From Azohydromonas australica DSM 1124 (lineage in GTDB: Bacteria > Pseudomonadota > Gammaproteobacteria > Burkholderiales > Burkholderiaceae_C): DNA of 64,000 nucleotides. The notes below the pieces were generated by a model. It was not told where the DNA came from. It ran no database searches and saw only the letters and a list, made by a program, of their open reading frames with translations. The DNA lies in the NCBI RefSeq assembly GCF_000430725.1, contig NZ_AUMO01000031.1, forward strand, positions 124,001-188,000, given 5' to 3'. Shown here one piece after another: positions 43,999 through 53,208 of this stretch; position 1 is the first letter of the stretch; every line of letters starts with the position of its first letter. The position numbers and the translations under genes are program-made.

Positions 43999-45549
43999 AT
44001 GACGTCCCACCTTCGCCTCTCACGCACCCCCGCCGCGCTGGCCGCGGCGCTCCTTGCCGCGCTGCTGTCCCCGGGCGCGCAGGCCTCCAGCCACCGGGAG
44101 GCGCCCTTCATCACCACCGTGCCCAAGGTGGACGGGACGGACCTCTACATGTTCTCCAGCTACGAGAGCGGACGCGCCGGCTACGTGACGATCCTTGCCA
44201 ACTACCAGCCGCTGCAGGACGCGTATGGCGGCCCCAATTACTTCCAGATGGATCCCAACGCGCTGTACGAGATCCACATCGACAACGACGGCGACGCGCG
44301 CGAGGACCTGACGTTCGCCTTCCGCTTCCGCAACCTGCTGTCCAACGGCGGGCGCGGCACCGAGCTGCCCATCGGCAATGAGATGGTGCCGATCCCGCTG
44401 GTGCAGTCGGGGCAGGTCACGCAGCCCGGCGACCCGAACCTCAACGTCCAGCAGCGCTACGGCGTGACCCTGCGCCGCGGCGAGCGGCGCGACGGCGACG
44501 CGCTGCCGCTGCGCGGCTGGAACAGCAACCAGGTCTGGTTCATGAAGCCGCTGGACAACGTCGGCACCAAGACGCTGCCCGATTACGCCGGCTACGCCGC
44601 GCGCCACGTCTACAGCGTGCGCGTGCCGGGCTGCGACAAGCCGGCGCGGCTGTTCGCCGGGCAGCGCCGCGAGGCCTTCGCCGTCAACCTGGGCCCGGTG
44701 TTCGACCTGGTGAACGCGCCGCTGGCGCTGATCACCGACCCGTCCCGGATCAATGCCGTGCCCAATCCGCTGGACGACAAGAACGTCACCACGCTGGCGC
44801 TGGAGATCCACAAGGACTGCCTCACCGCCGGGGGCGATCCGGTCATCGGCGCCTGGACCAGTGCCAGCCTGCCGGAGTCGCGCCGGCTGGTGTCGGCGCC
44901 GCCACCGGGGCTGCAGACCAGCGAGCGCGTGGAGGGCCGGTGGGTGCAGGTGTCGCGGCTGGGCATGCCGCTGGTCAACGAGGTGGTGATCGGCCTGCCC
45001 GACAAGGACCGCTTCAACGCCTCGCGCCCGCGCGACGACGCCCAGTTCGGGCGCTACGTCACCAACCCGACGCTGCCGGCGCTGCTGGAGATCGCGCTGG
45101 GCGCGCCGGGCATCGCGCCGAAGAACCTGCCGCGCACCGACCTCACCACCACCTTCCTCACCGGCATCGCGGGGCTGAACCGCCCACGCCACGTGGTGCC
45201 GGCCGAGATGCTGCGGCTCAACACCGGCATCGCGCCGGTGCCCTTCGCGCAGCAGAACCGGCTGGGCGTGGTGGGCAACCTGCTGGCGGGCGGCAAGGAC
45301 AACGCGGGCTATCCCAACGGCCGCCGGCCCAAGGACGACGTGGTGGACATCTCGCTGGTGGCCATGATGGGCGGGCTGTGCATGGCCAACGGCAACGACG
45401 ACCGCCTGCAGCTCGGCGCCGCGTGCCGGCCTGCCGCCGTGCCGCTGGGCGACACCGCGCTGAAGCTGCACGACGCGGTGGACCAGGCGCGCGTGCCGCT
45501 GCTGGGCGGCTTCCCGTACCTGGCGCACCCGCTGCCCGGCGCGCGCTGA
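43999..45549 (+). CDS. Exported DUF4331 protein
   Basis: 516 residues with a signal peptide (LAAALLAALLSPGAQA). The mature start SSHREAPFIT is the hallmark of DUF4331. Then come DGTDLYMFSSYESG and HIDNDGDAREDLTFAFRF, beta-rich sequence that looks extracytoplasmic. Function is not known. It is preceded by CAGGAGCCACG. It heads an operon with a TPR protein and a HupE-like membrane protein, and follows the ECF sigma/anti-sigma pair. Confidence 0.85.
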   Translation: MTSHLRLSRTPAALAAALLAALLSPGAQASSHREAPFITTVPKVDGTDLYMFSSYESGRAGYVTILANYQPLQDAYGGPNYFQMDPNALYEIHIDNDGDAREDLTFAFRFRNLLSNGGRGTELPIGNEMVPIPLVQSGQVTQPGDPNLNVQQRYGVTLRRGERRDGDALPLRGWNSNQVWFMKPLDNVGTKTLPDYAGYAARHVYSVRVPGCDKPARLFAGQRREAFAVNLGPVFDLVNAPLALITDPSRINAVPNPLDDKNVTTLALEIHKDCLTAGGDPVIGAWTSASLPESRRLVSAPPPGLQTSERVEGRWVQVSRLGMPLVNEVVIGLPDKDRFNASRPRDDAQFGRYVTNPTLPALLEIALGAPGIAPKNLPRTDLTTTFLTGIAGLNRPRHVVPAEMLRLNTGIAPVPFAQQNRLGVVGNLLAGGKDNAGYPNGRRPKDDVVDISLVAMMGGLCMANGNDDRLQLGAACRPAAVPLGDTALKLHDAVDQARVPLLGGFPYLAHPLPGAR

Positions 45550-45560
45550 GGAGAGCAGCC

Positions 45561-46658
45561 GTGAAGCGCTTCGCGCGGCTCCTGTGCGCGCTGCTGGCCG
45601 GCGCGGCCTGCGTGGCGCAGTCGGCCGTCGTGCCGCCCGGGCGCGACGACGAGGTGATCGAGCAGCTGCCGTCGGCCGTGGCGCGCGCCGGGGCGCCGGC
45701 CTCGGCGGACGAGGCGGCACAGCGCGCGCTGGCCCTGGTGGCGCTGGCCCAGCGCGAAGGCGACCCGCGCCCGGCCGGCCAGGCGCTGGCGCTGCTGCGG
45801 CCCTGGCAGGCCGACGCGCGCGCCCCGGCAGCGGTGGTGCTCGCGCTGGCGCAGGCCGAGCAGCACCTGCACCGCTTCGACGGCGCGCGCGCCCGGCTGC
45901 AGGCGCTCACGGCGCGTGATCCGGCCCAGCCGCAGGCGTGGCTGATGCTGGCGACGCTGCACCGGGTACAGGGGCGCTATGCCGAGTCCGACGCCGCCTG
46001 CACCGGCCTGGAGCGCGCAGGCGCGGCGCTGTTCGCCGCGGCCTGCGCGGCGGAGAACGCGGCCCTGCGCGGCGGCTTCGACGCGGCGCGCTCCCGCCTG
46101 CAGGCGCTGTTGCAGGCCGCGCCGGACGCGGCCACCCGGGGCTGGCTCTGGACCACGCTGGGCGAGCTGGAACTGCGCGCCGGCCGGACCGAACCGGCCG
46201 AGGCCGCCCTGCGCGCCGCGCTGCGCGGCCCACCCGACGGCTACGCCACGCTGGCGCTGGCCGACCTGCTGCTCGATCAGGGCCGCGCGGCCGAGGCCGT
46301 GGCGCTGCTGCGGGAGCAGCCGGACAGCGACCCCGTGCTGCTGCGCCGCGCCATGGCGGACCCGGACAGCGCTGCTGCCGCCGAGCTGCGCCGGCGCTTC
46401 GCCCAGGCCGACCTGCGTCCCGGCGCCGCCGAGGGGCACGGGCGCGAGCGCGCCTTGTTCGCCCTGCACGTGGAGCGCGACGCCGCGGCGGCGCTGCGCC
46501 TGGCGCGCGAGAACGTGTGCGTGCAGCGGGAGCCCACGGACCTGCTGCTGCTGGTGCGCGCCGCGCGCGCGGCGGGCGACGAGGGAGCGCGGCAACAGGC
46601 GCTGCAACTGGCCAAGGAGGTGCATCTTGAAGACCGACGCCTGCAAGCCTCGAACTGA
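45561..46658 (+). CDS. Exported tetratricopeptide-repeat protein
   Basis: 365 residues, GTG start behind GAGGAGAGCAGCC, with a signal peptide (RLLCALLAGAACVAQS). About six degenerate TPR units of the Ala-rich type are visible, e.g. PQAWLMLATLHRVQGRYAES and ATRGWLWTTLGELELRAGR. Probably a periplasmic scaffold for its operon partners. Its last 32 bases overlap the next gene. Confidence 0.8.
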   Translation: MKRFARLLCALLAGAACVAQSAVVPPGRDDEVIEQLPSAVARAGAPASADEAAQRALALVALAQREGDPRPAGQALALLRPWQADARAPAAVVLALAQAEQHLHRFDGARARLQALTARDPAQPQAWLMLATLHRVQGRYAESDAACTGLERAGAALFAAACAAENAALRGGFDAARSRLQALLQAAPDAATRGWLWTTLGELELRAGRTEPAEAALRAALRGPPDGYATLALADLLLDQGRAAEAVALLREQPDSDPVLLRRAMADPDSAAAAELRRRFAQADLRPGAAEGHGRERALFALHVERDAAAALRLARENVCVQREPTDLLLLVRAARAAGDEGARQQALQLAKEVHLEDRRLQASN

Positions 46659-47742
46659 GAAGCCCTGGCACGCGCTGCTCGCCCTGTGCCTGGCCCTCTT
46701 TGCGGGCGCCGTCCACGCCCACAAGTCCAGCGACGCCTACCTGCAGGTCGAAGCCCGCCCGCACGCGCTGGAAGTGCGCTGGGACGTCGCCCTGCGCGAC
46801 CTTGACACCGCGCTGCCGCTGGACGCCGACGGCGACCGCCGCCTGACCTGGGGCGAGCTGCGCGCCGCGCTGCCTGCCGCGCAGGCCTATCTGCTCTCGC
46901 ACCTGCAGGTGCCGGATTCCAACTGCGTGCTGGCGCCGCGGGGCACCGCGCTGGAGCGCCGCGCCGACGGCACGTACCTGGCGCTGACGCTGCACGCCGA
47001 CTGCGAGCCGCCGGCCGGGCTGCCGCTGCGCTACACGCTGCTGGCCGACGTCGACGCCACGCACCGCGGCATCGCGCGGCTGCGCTTTGCCGACGGCCGC
47101 ACCGAGCTGCGGCTGCTGGACCCGGCGCAACCCGAGCCCGAGTCCGCGGGCGCGTCCGGCGCCGCGGCGCCGGTGCCCTCATCGTTCCTGGCGGCGGGCG
47201 TGCACCATCTCGTCACCGGCTACGACCACCTGCTGTTCCTGCTGTGCCTGCTGCTGCCCGCGGTGCTGGGCCACGGCGCGGTGGCGTGGCGGCGGGTGGC
47301 GGGCATCGTCACGTTGTTCACGCTGGCGCACTCCGCCACGCTGGCGCTGGCGACGCTGGGCCTAGTGCGCCTGCCGCCGGCGGTGGTGGAGCCGGCCATC
47401 GCGCTGACCATCGCCCTGGCGGCGCTGGACAACCTGGTGCCGATCTTCGGGCGCCGGCGCGCCGCCGTGACTTTCATGTTCGGCCTGCTGCACGGCTTCG
47501 GCTTCGCCGGGGTGCTGGGCGAGCTGTCCTTGCCGGCCGGGGAGCTGGGCTGGGCGCTGCTGCGCTTCAACCTCGGCCTGGAGCTGGGACAGCTGGCGCT
47601 GCTGGCCCTGGCCGCGCCGCTGCTCGGCTGGCTGGGCCGCACGCCCGCCTGGCGGCGCGCCCTGCTGCAGGGCGGCTCGGCGGCAGCCGTCGCGATGGCG
47701 CTGGTGTGGACGGTGGAGCGCGGCGCGGCGTGGTGGGCCTGA
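46627..47742 (+). CDS. HupE/UreJ-like membrane protein
   Basis: 371 residues from a TTG start at 46627, fixed by the strong AAGGAGGTG seven bases upstream and inside the previous gene. A signal or anchor helix is followed by a periplasmic domain of about 170 residues (HKSSDAYLQVEARP start). Then come six or seven membrane segments with GVHHLVTGYDHLLFLLCLLL, FTLAHSATLALA and FGLLHGFGFAGVLGEL. The His-rich helices are typical of HupE/UreJ-type proteins, some of which move nickel or cobalt. Metal transport here is inference. Confidence 0.85.
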   Translation: MKTDACKPRTEKPWHALLALCLALFAGAVHAHKSSDAYLQVEARPHALEVRWDVALRDLDTALPLDADGDRRLTWGELRAALPAAQAYLLSHLQVPDSNCVLAPRGTALERRADGTYLALTLHADCEPPAGLPLRYTLLADVDATHRGIARLRFADGRTELRLLDPAQPEPESAGASGAAAPVPSSFLAAGVHHLVTGYDHLLFLLCLLLPAVLGHGAVAWRRVAGIVTLFTLAHSATLALATLGLVRLPPAVVEPAIALTIALAALDNLVPIFGRRRAAVTFMFGLLHGFGFAGVLGELSLPAGELGWALLRFNLGLELGQLALLALAAPLLGWLGRTPAWRRALLQGGSAAAVAMALVWTVERGAAWWA

Positions 47743-47965
47743 GGCACCGGCCGCGAGCAGTCGGCGGCACGTTCCTTCTCCTCGCAGCCCGGAATACTTG
47801 CGCCAGATCAAGGCCGCGCCATCGAATGCGCACCGTTTTCGCGCAATTCATCAGCTTGGCGAAAGCTTGCCCGGTTCGTATGTCGGGCATTGAAGGGTTC
47901 GGGTGGGCGCCGCGCAGCGGCACCGCCCGCTCCCTCGCAAGCCAATGTGTATCGATGGAGTGGTG

Positions 47966-49210
47966 ATGACGAAGAAGTACGTGGTGATCGGTGCCGGCCC
48001 GGCCGGCGTGCGCGCGGTGGAAGCGCTGCGCGAGAACGATCCGGCAGGGAGCATCACGCTGGTCAGCGGCGAGCCCGGGGAGCCTTATGCGCGCATGGCG
48101 ATCCCCTACATCCTCAACGGCTCGATCGACGAGGCCGGCGCGCTGCAGCGCAAGACGCCAGGGCACTACGAGACGCTGGGCGTGAATTACCTCAACCGCC
48201 GGGCCGAGCGCGTGCACGCCGGCGCCGAGGGCGGGCGCGTCGAGCTCGACGACGGCAGTACGCTGGACTACGACCGGCTGCTGGTGGCCACCGGCTCCTC
48301 GCCCTCGCTGCCGCCCATCCCCGGCACGGACCTGCCCGGCGTCGTGACCTGCTGGACCCTCGACGACGCGCGCGCCATCGCCGACAAGCTCAAGCCCGGC
48401 GCGCGCGTGGTGATGATCGGCGCGGGCTTCGTGGCCGGCGTGTGCATGAAGGCGCTGGTGGGCACGGGCGTGAAGCTCTCGGTGATCGCCGGCCGGGCCG
48501 GGCAGATCCTGCGCACGATGATGACCCCCACGGGCAGCGGCATGCTGCAGCGCTGGCTGGAGGCGCGCGGCGTGGAGGTGATCACCTCCGGCCGCACCGA
48601 GCGCATCGAGGCCGGCCCGCGCCTGGTGATGGACACCCGCACCATCGAGGCCGACCTGATCATCCTGGCCACCGGCGTGCACCCCAACGTCTCCTTCCTG
48701 GAAGGCACGGGCGCGCGCATCGAGCAGGGCATCGTGGTGGACGAGTACATGCGCACCACCGTGCCGTGCATCTACGCCGCCGGCGACGTGGCGCAGGGGC
48801 GCGACTTCTCCACCGGCGAGTGGGTGGTGCACGCGCTGCAGCCCACGGCCACCGAGCATGGGCGCGTCGCGGCGCTGAACATGGTGGGCAAGCCCATGCC
48901 CTACCGCGGCAGCCTGAGCATGAACGTGCTCGACACCGTGGGCCTGATCTCGCACACCTTCGGTGAGTGGAAGGGCCGCGAGGGCGGCGAGGTGGTGGAG
49001 CTGGCCGACGAGGAGCGCTTCCTCTACACGCGGCTGTGCTTCGACGGCGAGCGCATGGTGGGCGCCATCACCATCGGCGAGCCGCGCCACGTGGGCGCGA
49101 TGCGCGGGCTGATCCACTCGCGCCGCCGCCTGGGCCGCTGGAAGGCCGAGCTGATGCGCAACCCGCACAAGGTGATGGACGCCTTCGTGGACCTGACGCA
49201 CGCCCGCTGA
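47966..49210 (+). CDS. FAD-dependent pyridine nucleotide-disulfide oxidoreductase
   Basis: 414 residues. FAD motif VIGAGPAGVRAVEAL at the N-terminus, ATGSSPSLP, a second Rossmann motif VVMIGAGFVAGVC for NAD(P)H, and the FAD closing motif IYAAGDVAQG. It resembles rubredoxin/ferredoxin reductases and NADH oxidases but lacks a redox CxxxxC pair. The partner is unknown. ATG 47966 follows GGAGTG. Confidence 0.82.
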   Translation: MTKKYVVIGAGPAGVRAVEALRENDPAGSITLVSGEPGEPYARMAIPYILNGSIDEAGALQRKTPGHYETLGVNYLNRRAERVHAGAEGGRVELDDGSTLDYDRLLVATGSSPSLPPIPGTDLPGVVTCWTLDDARAIADKLKPGARVVMIGAGFVAGVCMKALVGTGVKLSVIAGRAGQILRTMMTPTGSGMLQRWLEARGVEVITSGRTERIEAGPRLVMDTRTIEADLIILATGVHPNVSFLEGTGARIEQGIVVDEYMRTTVPCIYAAGDVAQGRDFSTGEWVVHALQPTATEHGRVAALNMVGKPMPYRGSLSMNVLDTVGLISHTFGEWKGREGGEVVELADEERFLYTRLCFDGERMVGAITIGEPRHVGAMRGLIHSRRRLGRWKAELMRNPHKVMDAFVDLTHAR

Positions 49211-49217
49211 GCCCGCC

Positions 49218-49238
49218 GGCCCGCCGGCCCGGCGGGCC
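49218..49238. terminator. GC hairpin between convergent genes
   Basis: Arms GGCCCGCC (49218-49225) and GGCGGGCC (49231-49238) with a 5-base loop, no T tract. It may stop transcription or protect mRNA ends from both sides. Confidence 0.4.
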
Positions 49239-49257
49239 GGGCCGTGCGTGCCCGCGC

Positions 49258-50556
49258 TCAGTTGCCGAAGTGATGGCCCTCGGCGTCGTCCGCGTCGCCG
49301 TTGGACACGCTGCCGTCCGCGATCGGCTCGCTCTCGCCCTGGCCGGGCGTGGGCCCCCGGCCGTTGGCCGGCAGCACCAGCACTTCAGCCTGGTTCGGGT
49401 CGAAGCCGCTGAGGCTGGCGTCGCGCGCCAGCTCGTGCAGCACGGCCTGGGCGGCGTGGTAGCCGATCTTCTGGATGTAGCCGCCGGACTTGGTGCCGAT
49501 GCCGCCGCGCAGCTCCAGGAGCACGGAGCCGGAGCCCAGCAGGCCGTAGGCGTTGCGCGAGATGCCGGGCTCGGTGCCGCCCGGGTACAGGCTCAGGTCC
49601 GCGTAGGGGTAGCGCGCCAGCGTCTGCGCGATGACCACCACCACCCGCTTGGCCATGGACTGGCCCTGTTTGAAGCGCGTCACCGCGTCGGGGTCCACCG
49701 CCAGCAGCCGCTGCGCGGTCTCGTCGGCGGTGGGCCACAGCGTGGAGGCGGTGACCATGTTGCCGTCGTTCACGCGCGTGCCCTGGTGGTGCAGGTCCAG
49801 CGTCACCGCCGGCTTGTACTTGTCCGCCAGCCAGCGCACGTTCTTGGCCTCCGGCACGGGGTTGCCCTTGGCCAGGTCCGCCAGCGTGTAGGGCTGGGTG
49901 CTGTCCACGCCCAGGGTCTCGCAGCTGGTGACGCCAACGGTGATGTCCGGGTAGTTCGGGTTGTCCAGCGGGCAAAGCGGCCGGAACGCGTGGTAGCGGT
50001 TGATGTCGTAACCGCGCCCGCGCTGGTAGAAGGCCGGCACCCGGCCCGGCGCGGAGAAGGTGAGGTCGTAATTCTGGCGCCAGGGCGGCACGCGCCCCTG
50101 GGCGTCCGTGATCAGCGTGCCGTCGGCCTTGCGGCCGTCGAAGCCGTCCACGTTGACGCGCGGCACGATGACGACGGTCAGCGCGTTGCGGATGGCCGTG
50201 GAGGCCGCCGAGCTGTTGGCCAGCGTGCGCGCCAGGTTGACGGCCGAGTCGCTGGTCTCCATCTCGTCGCCATGCTGCTGTGCAACGATCAGCGCGGCCG
50301 TCGGCCCGTTGCCGACCACGACGTACGGAATCTCCCGGCCCCCGTTGCTCTTCCAGGGCAGCACGCCGTAGCTCATGGCGCCGCGGCTGGTGTGAGTGCT
50401 GCTCTTGAGCGCGGCCATCAGCTGCTCGTAGGTGCGCAGCGAGGCGATGCTGTCGTTGTCGCCGTAGGGCCCGTTCGGGACCGTGGTCTGTGCCTGGACG
50501 GATGCTGCCGCCGCAGTGGCCAGGGACGCCGCTACAAGGATGTTTCTCATCGACAT
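49258..50556 (-). CDS. Secreted M14-type zinc carboxypeptidase
   Basis: 432 residues with a signal peptide (ILVAASLATAAAASVQAQ). The zinc ligands His95 and Glu98 lie in QQHGDEME, a third His in TLDLHHQG, and the catalytic Glu in LLELRGG near the end, which is the M14 order. VPRVNVDGFDG is also typical. The substrate (peptide C-termini or amide-linked amino acids) is unknown. Start ATG 50556 follows GGAGACACACG. It is divergent from the second MocR gene. Confidence 0.85.
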   Translation of the reverse strand: MSMRNILVAASLATAAAASVQAQTTVPNGPYGDNDSIASLRTYEQLMAALKSSTHTSRGAMSYGVLPWKSNGGREIPYVVVGNGPTAALIVAQQHGDEMETSDSAVNLARTLANSSAASTAIRNALTVVIVPRVNVDGFDGRKADGTLITDAQGRVPPWRQNYDLTFSAPGRVPAFYQRGRGYDINRYHAFRPLCPLDNPNYPDITVGVTSCETLGVDSTQPYTLADLAKGNPVPEAKNVRWLADKYKPAVTLDLHHQGTRVNDGNMVTASTLWPTADETAQRLLAVDPDAVTRFKQGQSMAKRVVVVIAQTLARYPYADLSLYPGGTEPGISRNAYGLLGSGSVLLELRGGIGTKSGGYIQKIGYHAAQAVLHELARDASLSGFDPNQAEVLVLPANGRGPTPGQGESEPIADGSVSNGDADDAEGHHFGN

Positions 50557-50702
50557 CGTGTGTCTCCTCGGTGAAGGGGCAGATCCGCTGGCGTGGACCC
50601 GGACCCCGGTTTGAATGTCCTGGGCCTCCGTGCCGCCCGCACCCATCGGCTCGGGGATGTGCGGTGGGCCTGTTCCGTGGCTGCTTTCCCGGGCAGCGCA
50701 GC

Positions 50703-50768
50703 CTGTGCCGGTCACAAGCGGCCCGATCTGTACTGCCCCCCTCGCGGGCGAGCAGCACAGAATTCGGC
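50703..50768 (+). promoter_or_regulatory. Three-box operator of the second MocR gene
   Basis: CTGTGCCGG (50703-50711), 16 bases, CTGTACTGC (50728-50736), 15 bases, GCAGCACAG (50752-50760), then 8 bases to the ATG. The spacing is identical to 35619-35684 although the bases between boxes differ. CAGAAT (50758-50763) may be the -10 of a leaderless transcript. Confidence 0.75.
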
Positions 50769-52202
50769 ATGGACCGCACCGAAGACACCCTGTACCTGCG
50801 CATCGCCGACCAGCTCGCCAGCTCCATCCGCGCCGGGACGCTGGCGCGGGGCGAGCGCATCGCCTCCGTGCGCGAGCTGGCGCGGCAGCAGGGGGTGTCG
50901 ATGTCCACGGTGGTGCAGGCCTACCGCACCTTGGAGGACGCGCGGCTGATCGAGGCCCGGCCGCGCTCGGGCTACTTCGTGGCGGCGCGCAGCGTGCGGC
51001 GCCCGCCCGAGCCCGAGACCACACCGCTGCCGGCAGCGTCGTTGCCGGTGGCGGTGAGCAACCTGGGCGCGCAGGTGACGGCGCTGGCGCAGGACCCGAA
51101 CTTCACGTCCTTCGGCGCGGCCTACCCGGCGGCCGAACTGTTCGCGCAGGAGCGCGTGCGCCGGGCGCTGAGCCGCGCGGCGCAGCGGCACCGCGCCTCG
51201 CTGTGCCGCTACCCGTTGAGCAGCGGCACGCCCGAGTTCCGCCGCGCAGTGGCGCGGCAGGCGCTGGCCATGGGCTGCCAGCTCGATCCGGAACACATCG
51301 TCTCCACGACCGGCTGCCAGGCGGCCATCAGCCTGTGCCTGCGGGCCGTGACCCGGCCCGGCGACGTGGTGGCGCTGGAGTCGCCCACCTCCTACGGCTT
51401 CCTGGAGCTGCTGGAGAGCATGCATCTGCGCGCGCTGGAGATTCCCACGCACCCGCGCCACGGCCTGTCGGTGGACGCGCTGTCGCTGGCCTTCGACACG
51501 CAGCCGGTGAAGGCCGTGCTGTCGGTGCCCACGCTGTCCAACCCGCTGGGGTCGAGCATGCCGCTGGCCGAGCGGCGGCGGCTGGCGCAGCTGGTGGCGC
51601 AGCGCGGCGTGCCGCTGATCGAGGACGTGCTCTACAACCCGCTGTGCGAGCAGGACGAGCAGCGCCGCGCCGTGCGCAGCTTCGACGCCACGGGCCACGT
51701 GATGCTGTGCGGCTCCTTCTCCAAGACGCTGGCGCCGGGCCTGCGCGTGGGCTACGTGGACGCCGGGCGCTGGGCGCCGCAGGTGCAGCGCCTGAGCCAC
51801 GTGTACTCGGGCAGCTACACCGAGGTGCTGGAGCAGGCGATGGCGGACCTGCTGATGCAGCCCGGGCTGGAGAGCGCCTTCCGCAGCCTGCGCTCGGCCG
51901 TGGCGCAGCGCGTGGACGAGGCGCGCGGGCTGATCGCCGAGAGCTTCCCGAAGGGCACGCGCGTCACGGACCCGCCGGGCGGCTTCCTGCTGTGGGTGGA
52001 ACTGCCTGCGGGCAGCGACTCCATGGCGCTGTTCGAGGCCTGCCTGCGGGAGCGCATCGTGTTCGCGCCGGGGACGATGTTCAGCAGCACCGGGCGCTAC
52101 CGGCACTGCCTGCGGCTGGGCGTGGTGGGGCGCTGGGACGACGCACAGCGAAGGGCGCTGCGGCGGATCGGGGAATTGGCGCGTGAGCTGCGGCCGGCCT
52201 GA
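50769..52202 (+). CDS. MocR-type transcriptional regulator, paralogue 2
   Basis: 477 residues, same architecture as the protein at 35685: GntR HTH (RIASVRELARQQGVSM), aminotransferase domain with PLP lysine in GSFSKTLAPGLR and the VPLIEDVLY strand. The HTH recognition region is almost the same as in paralogue 1, in line with their shared operator. The central and C-terminal domains differ more, so the effector may differ. No ribosome site precedes the ATG. Confidence 0.92.
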   Translation: MDRTEDTLYLRIADQLASSIRAGTLARGERIASVRELARQQGVSMSTVVQAYRTLEDARLIEARPRSGYFVAARSVRRPPEPETTPLPAASLPVAVSNLGAQVTALAQDPNFTSFGAAYPAAELFAQERVRRALSRAAQRHRASLCRYPLSSGTPEFRRAVARQALAMGCQLDPEHIVSTTGCQAAISLCLRAVTRPGDVVALESPTSYGFLELLESMHLRALEIPTHPRHGLSVDALSLAFDTQPVKAVLSVPTLSNPLGSSMPLAERRRLAQLVAQRGVPLIEDVLYNPLCEQDEQRRAVRSFDATGHVMLCGSFSKTLAPGLRVGYVDAGRWAPQVQRLSHVYSGSYTEVLEQAMADLLMQPGLESAFRSLRSAVAQRVDEARGLIAESFPKGTRVTDPPGGFLLWVELPAGSDSMALFEACLRERIVFAPGTMFSSTGRYRHCLRLGVVGRWDDAQRRALRRIGELARELRPA

Positions 52203-52320
52203 ATGCAGATCGCTATCCGAATATCCATGGCCGGGGCTGGCTGGTATTGACCACCATTTCGCTCCGGACGGGTTGGTCAGCCCCCGTCCTTCTCCAGCGG
52301 AATCAGTTTGCGCTGGGGGC

Positions 52321-52800
52321 TCAGTCAGGTCCGTTGGGCCGCCGTGGCTGAACGCCATAAGCTGTCATGGCCGACGCGATCTGGGTCTGCTCGGTGGTCT
52401 CAGCCGCAAAAAACAGGTAGCTGGGCGCCACGATCGGCTCCACCGACGCCGGATGCAGCACGATGACGGAGTGAAGCGGAAAGCGGTCTTGCGTCATTTC
52501 CCGCAGCGGTGCGGACCATTTTGAAAACTCCGGATGAGCCGGATCGATGACCTCCGCCCGTCCCTTCACCTTGAATCCTTTTTGTATGAAGACGTCGATG
52601 AAACTCAGGCAGGCTTGGCTGTTTATGCGAAGGTTTCTGACCGACCCGGGCGAGGCGATGTTGGCGATGGCAAAGCTTTGTTCATCGACGACCGCGAATA
52701 TCTCCTTGGGTGAGACGTTGGGGCATCCCGTTGAATCAACGGTCGCCAGCCAGGCGAGGACGGAGCGCTGGGCGCAGTTGAGGAGTTCGGAGCTGAGCAT
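52321..52800 (-). CDS. Pyridoxamine 5'-phosphate oxidase-like flavoprotein
   Basis: 159 residues with the split-barrel pattern: LAWLATVDSTGCPNVSPKEI, SPGSVRNLRINSQACLSFID, FKVKGRAEVI. It probably binds FMN or F420-like cofactors; the substrate is unknown. It lies in a lower-GC patch of small genes that all read leftward. The end is 118 bases past the MocR stop. Confidence 0.82.
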   Translation of the reverse strand: MLSSELLNCAQRSVLAWLATVDSTGCPNVSPKEIFAVVDEQSFAIANIASPGSVRNLRINSQACLSFIDVFIQKGFKVKGRAEVIDPAHPEFSKWSAPLREMTQDRFPLHSVIVLHPASVEPIVAPSYLFFAAETTEQTQIASAMTAYGVQPRRPNGPD

Positions 52801-52839
52801 GGGGGCGGGTCCAGGGTGCCGGTTGACAGGGGAGGGCCG

Positions 52840-53127
52840 CTACTGGCCGCCGCAATGGTGGGCGACGCGTTCCTTGAGGGTCTGGCCTTCGTTCAGTATT
52901 TCCGGGAGAGTCCATGGCCGCACGCACTGGTTTTGTTTGCCGCACCACAGGTAGCCCGCGGATCCGATGCACCCATGGGCATCGCGGTCGCCGCCCACGG
53001 GGGGCGGGAGGGGGACTCCAGGACGGGCCACCGCGTCGGAAGCGGATGCCGAAGTTGTTTGAGGAGTGCTGCAGCCGGTGGCAAGAAGGGCCAGGGCGAC
53101 CAAGATCCACGATTTGAGATGGAACAT
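52840..53127 (-). CDS. Small lipoprotein with a Cys-rich C-terminal domain
   Basis: 95 residues. Lipoprotein signal with lipobox LLATGC (lipidated Cys19). The mature part is GGDRDAHGCIGSAGYLWCGK, then CVRPW. This motif (HGC, GSAGYxWC, CxRPW) recurs in small secreted proteins of unknown function that I recall from several proteobacteria. It is probably anchored in the periplasm. Confidence 0.7.
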   Translation of the reverse strand: MFHLKSWILVALALLATGCSTPQTTSASASDAVARPGVPLPPPVGGDRDAHGCIGSAGYLWCGKQNQCVRPWTLPEILNEGQTLKERVAHHCGGQ

Positions 53128-53208
53128 GCCGTTGTGCGCATTGCAGCTGTCGAATGACCAGCCCGGAATTTCGGTATGCCTTTTCGGCGAAAACGAGAAA
53201 CCAGAGAA

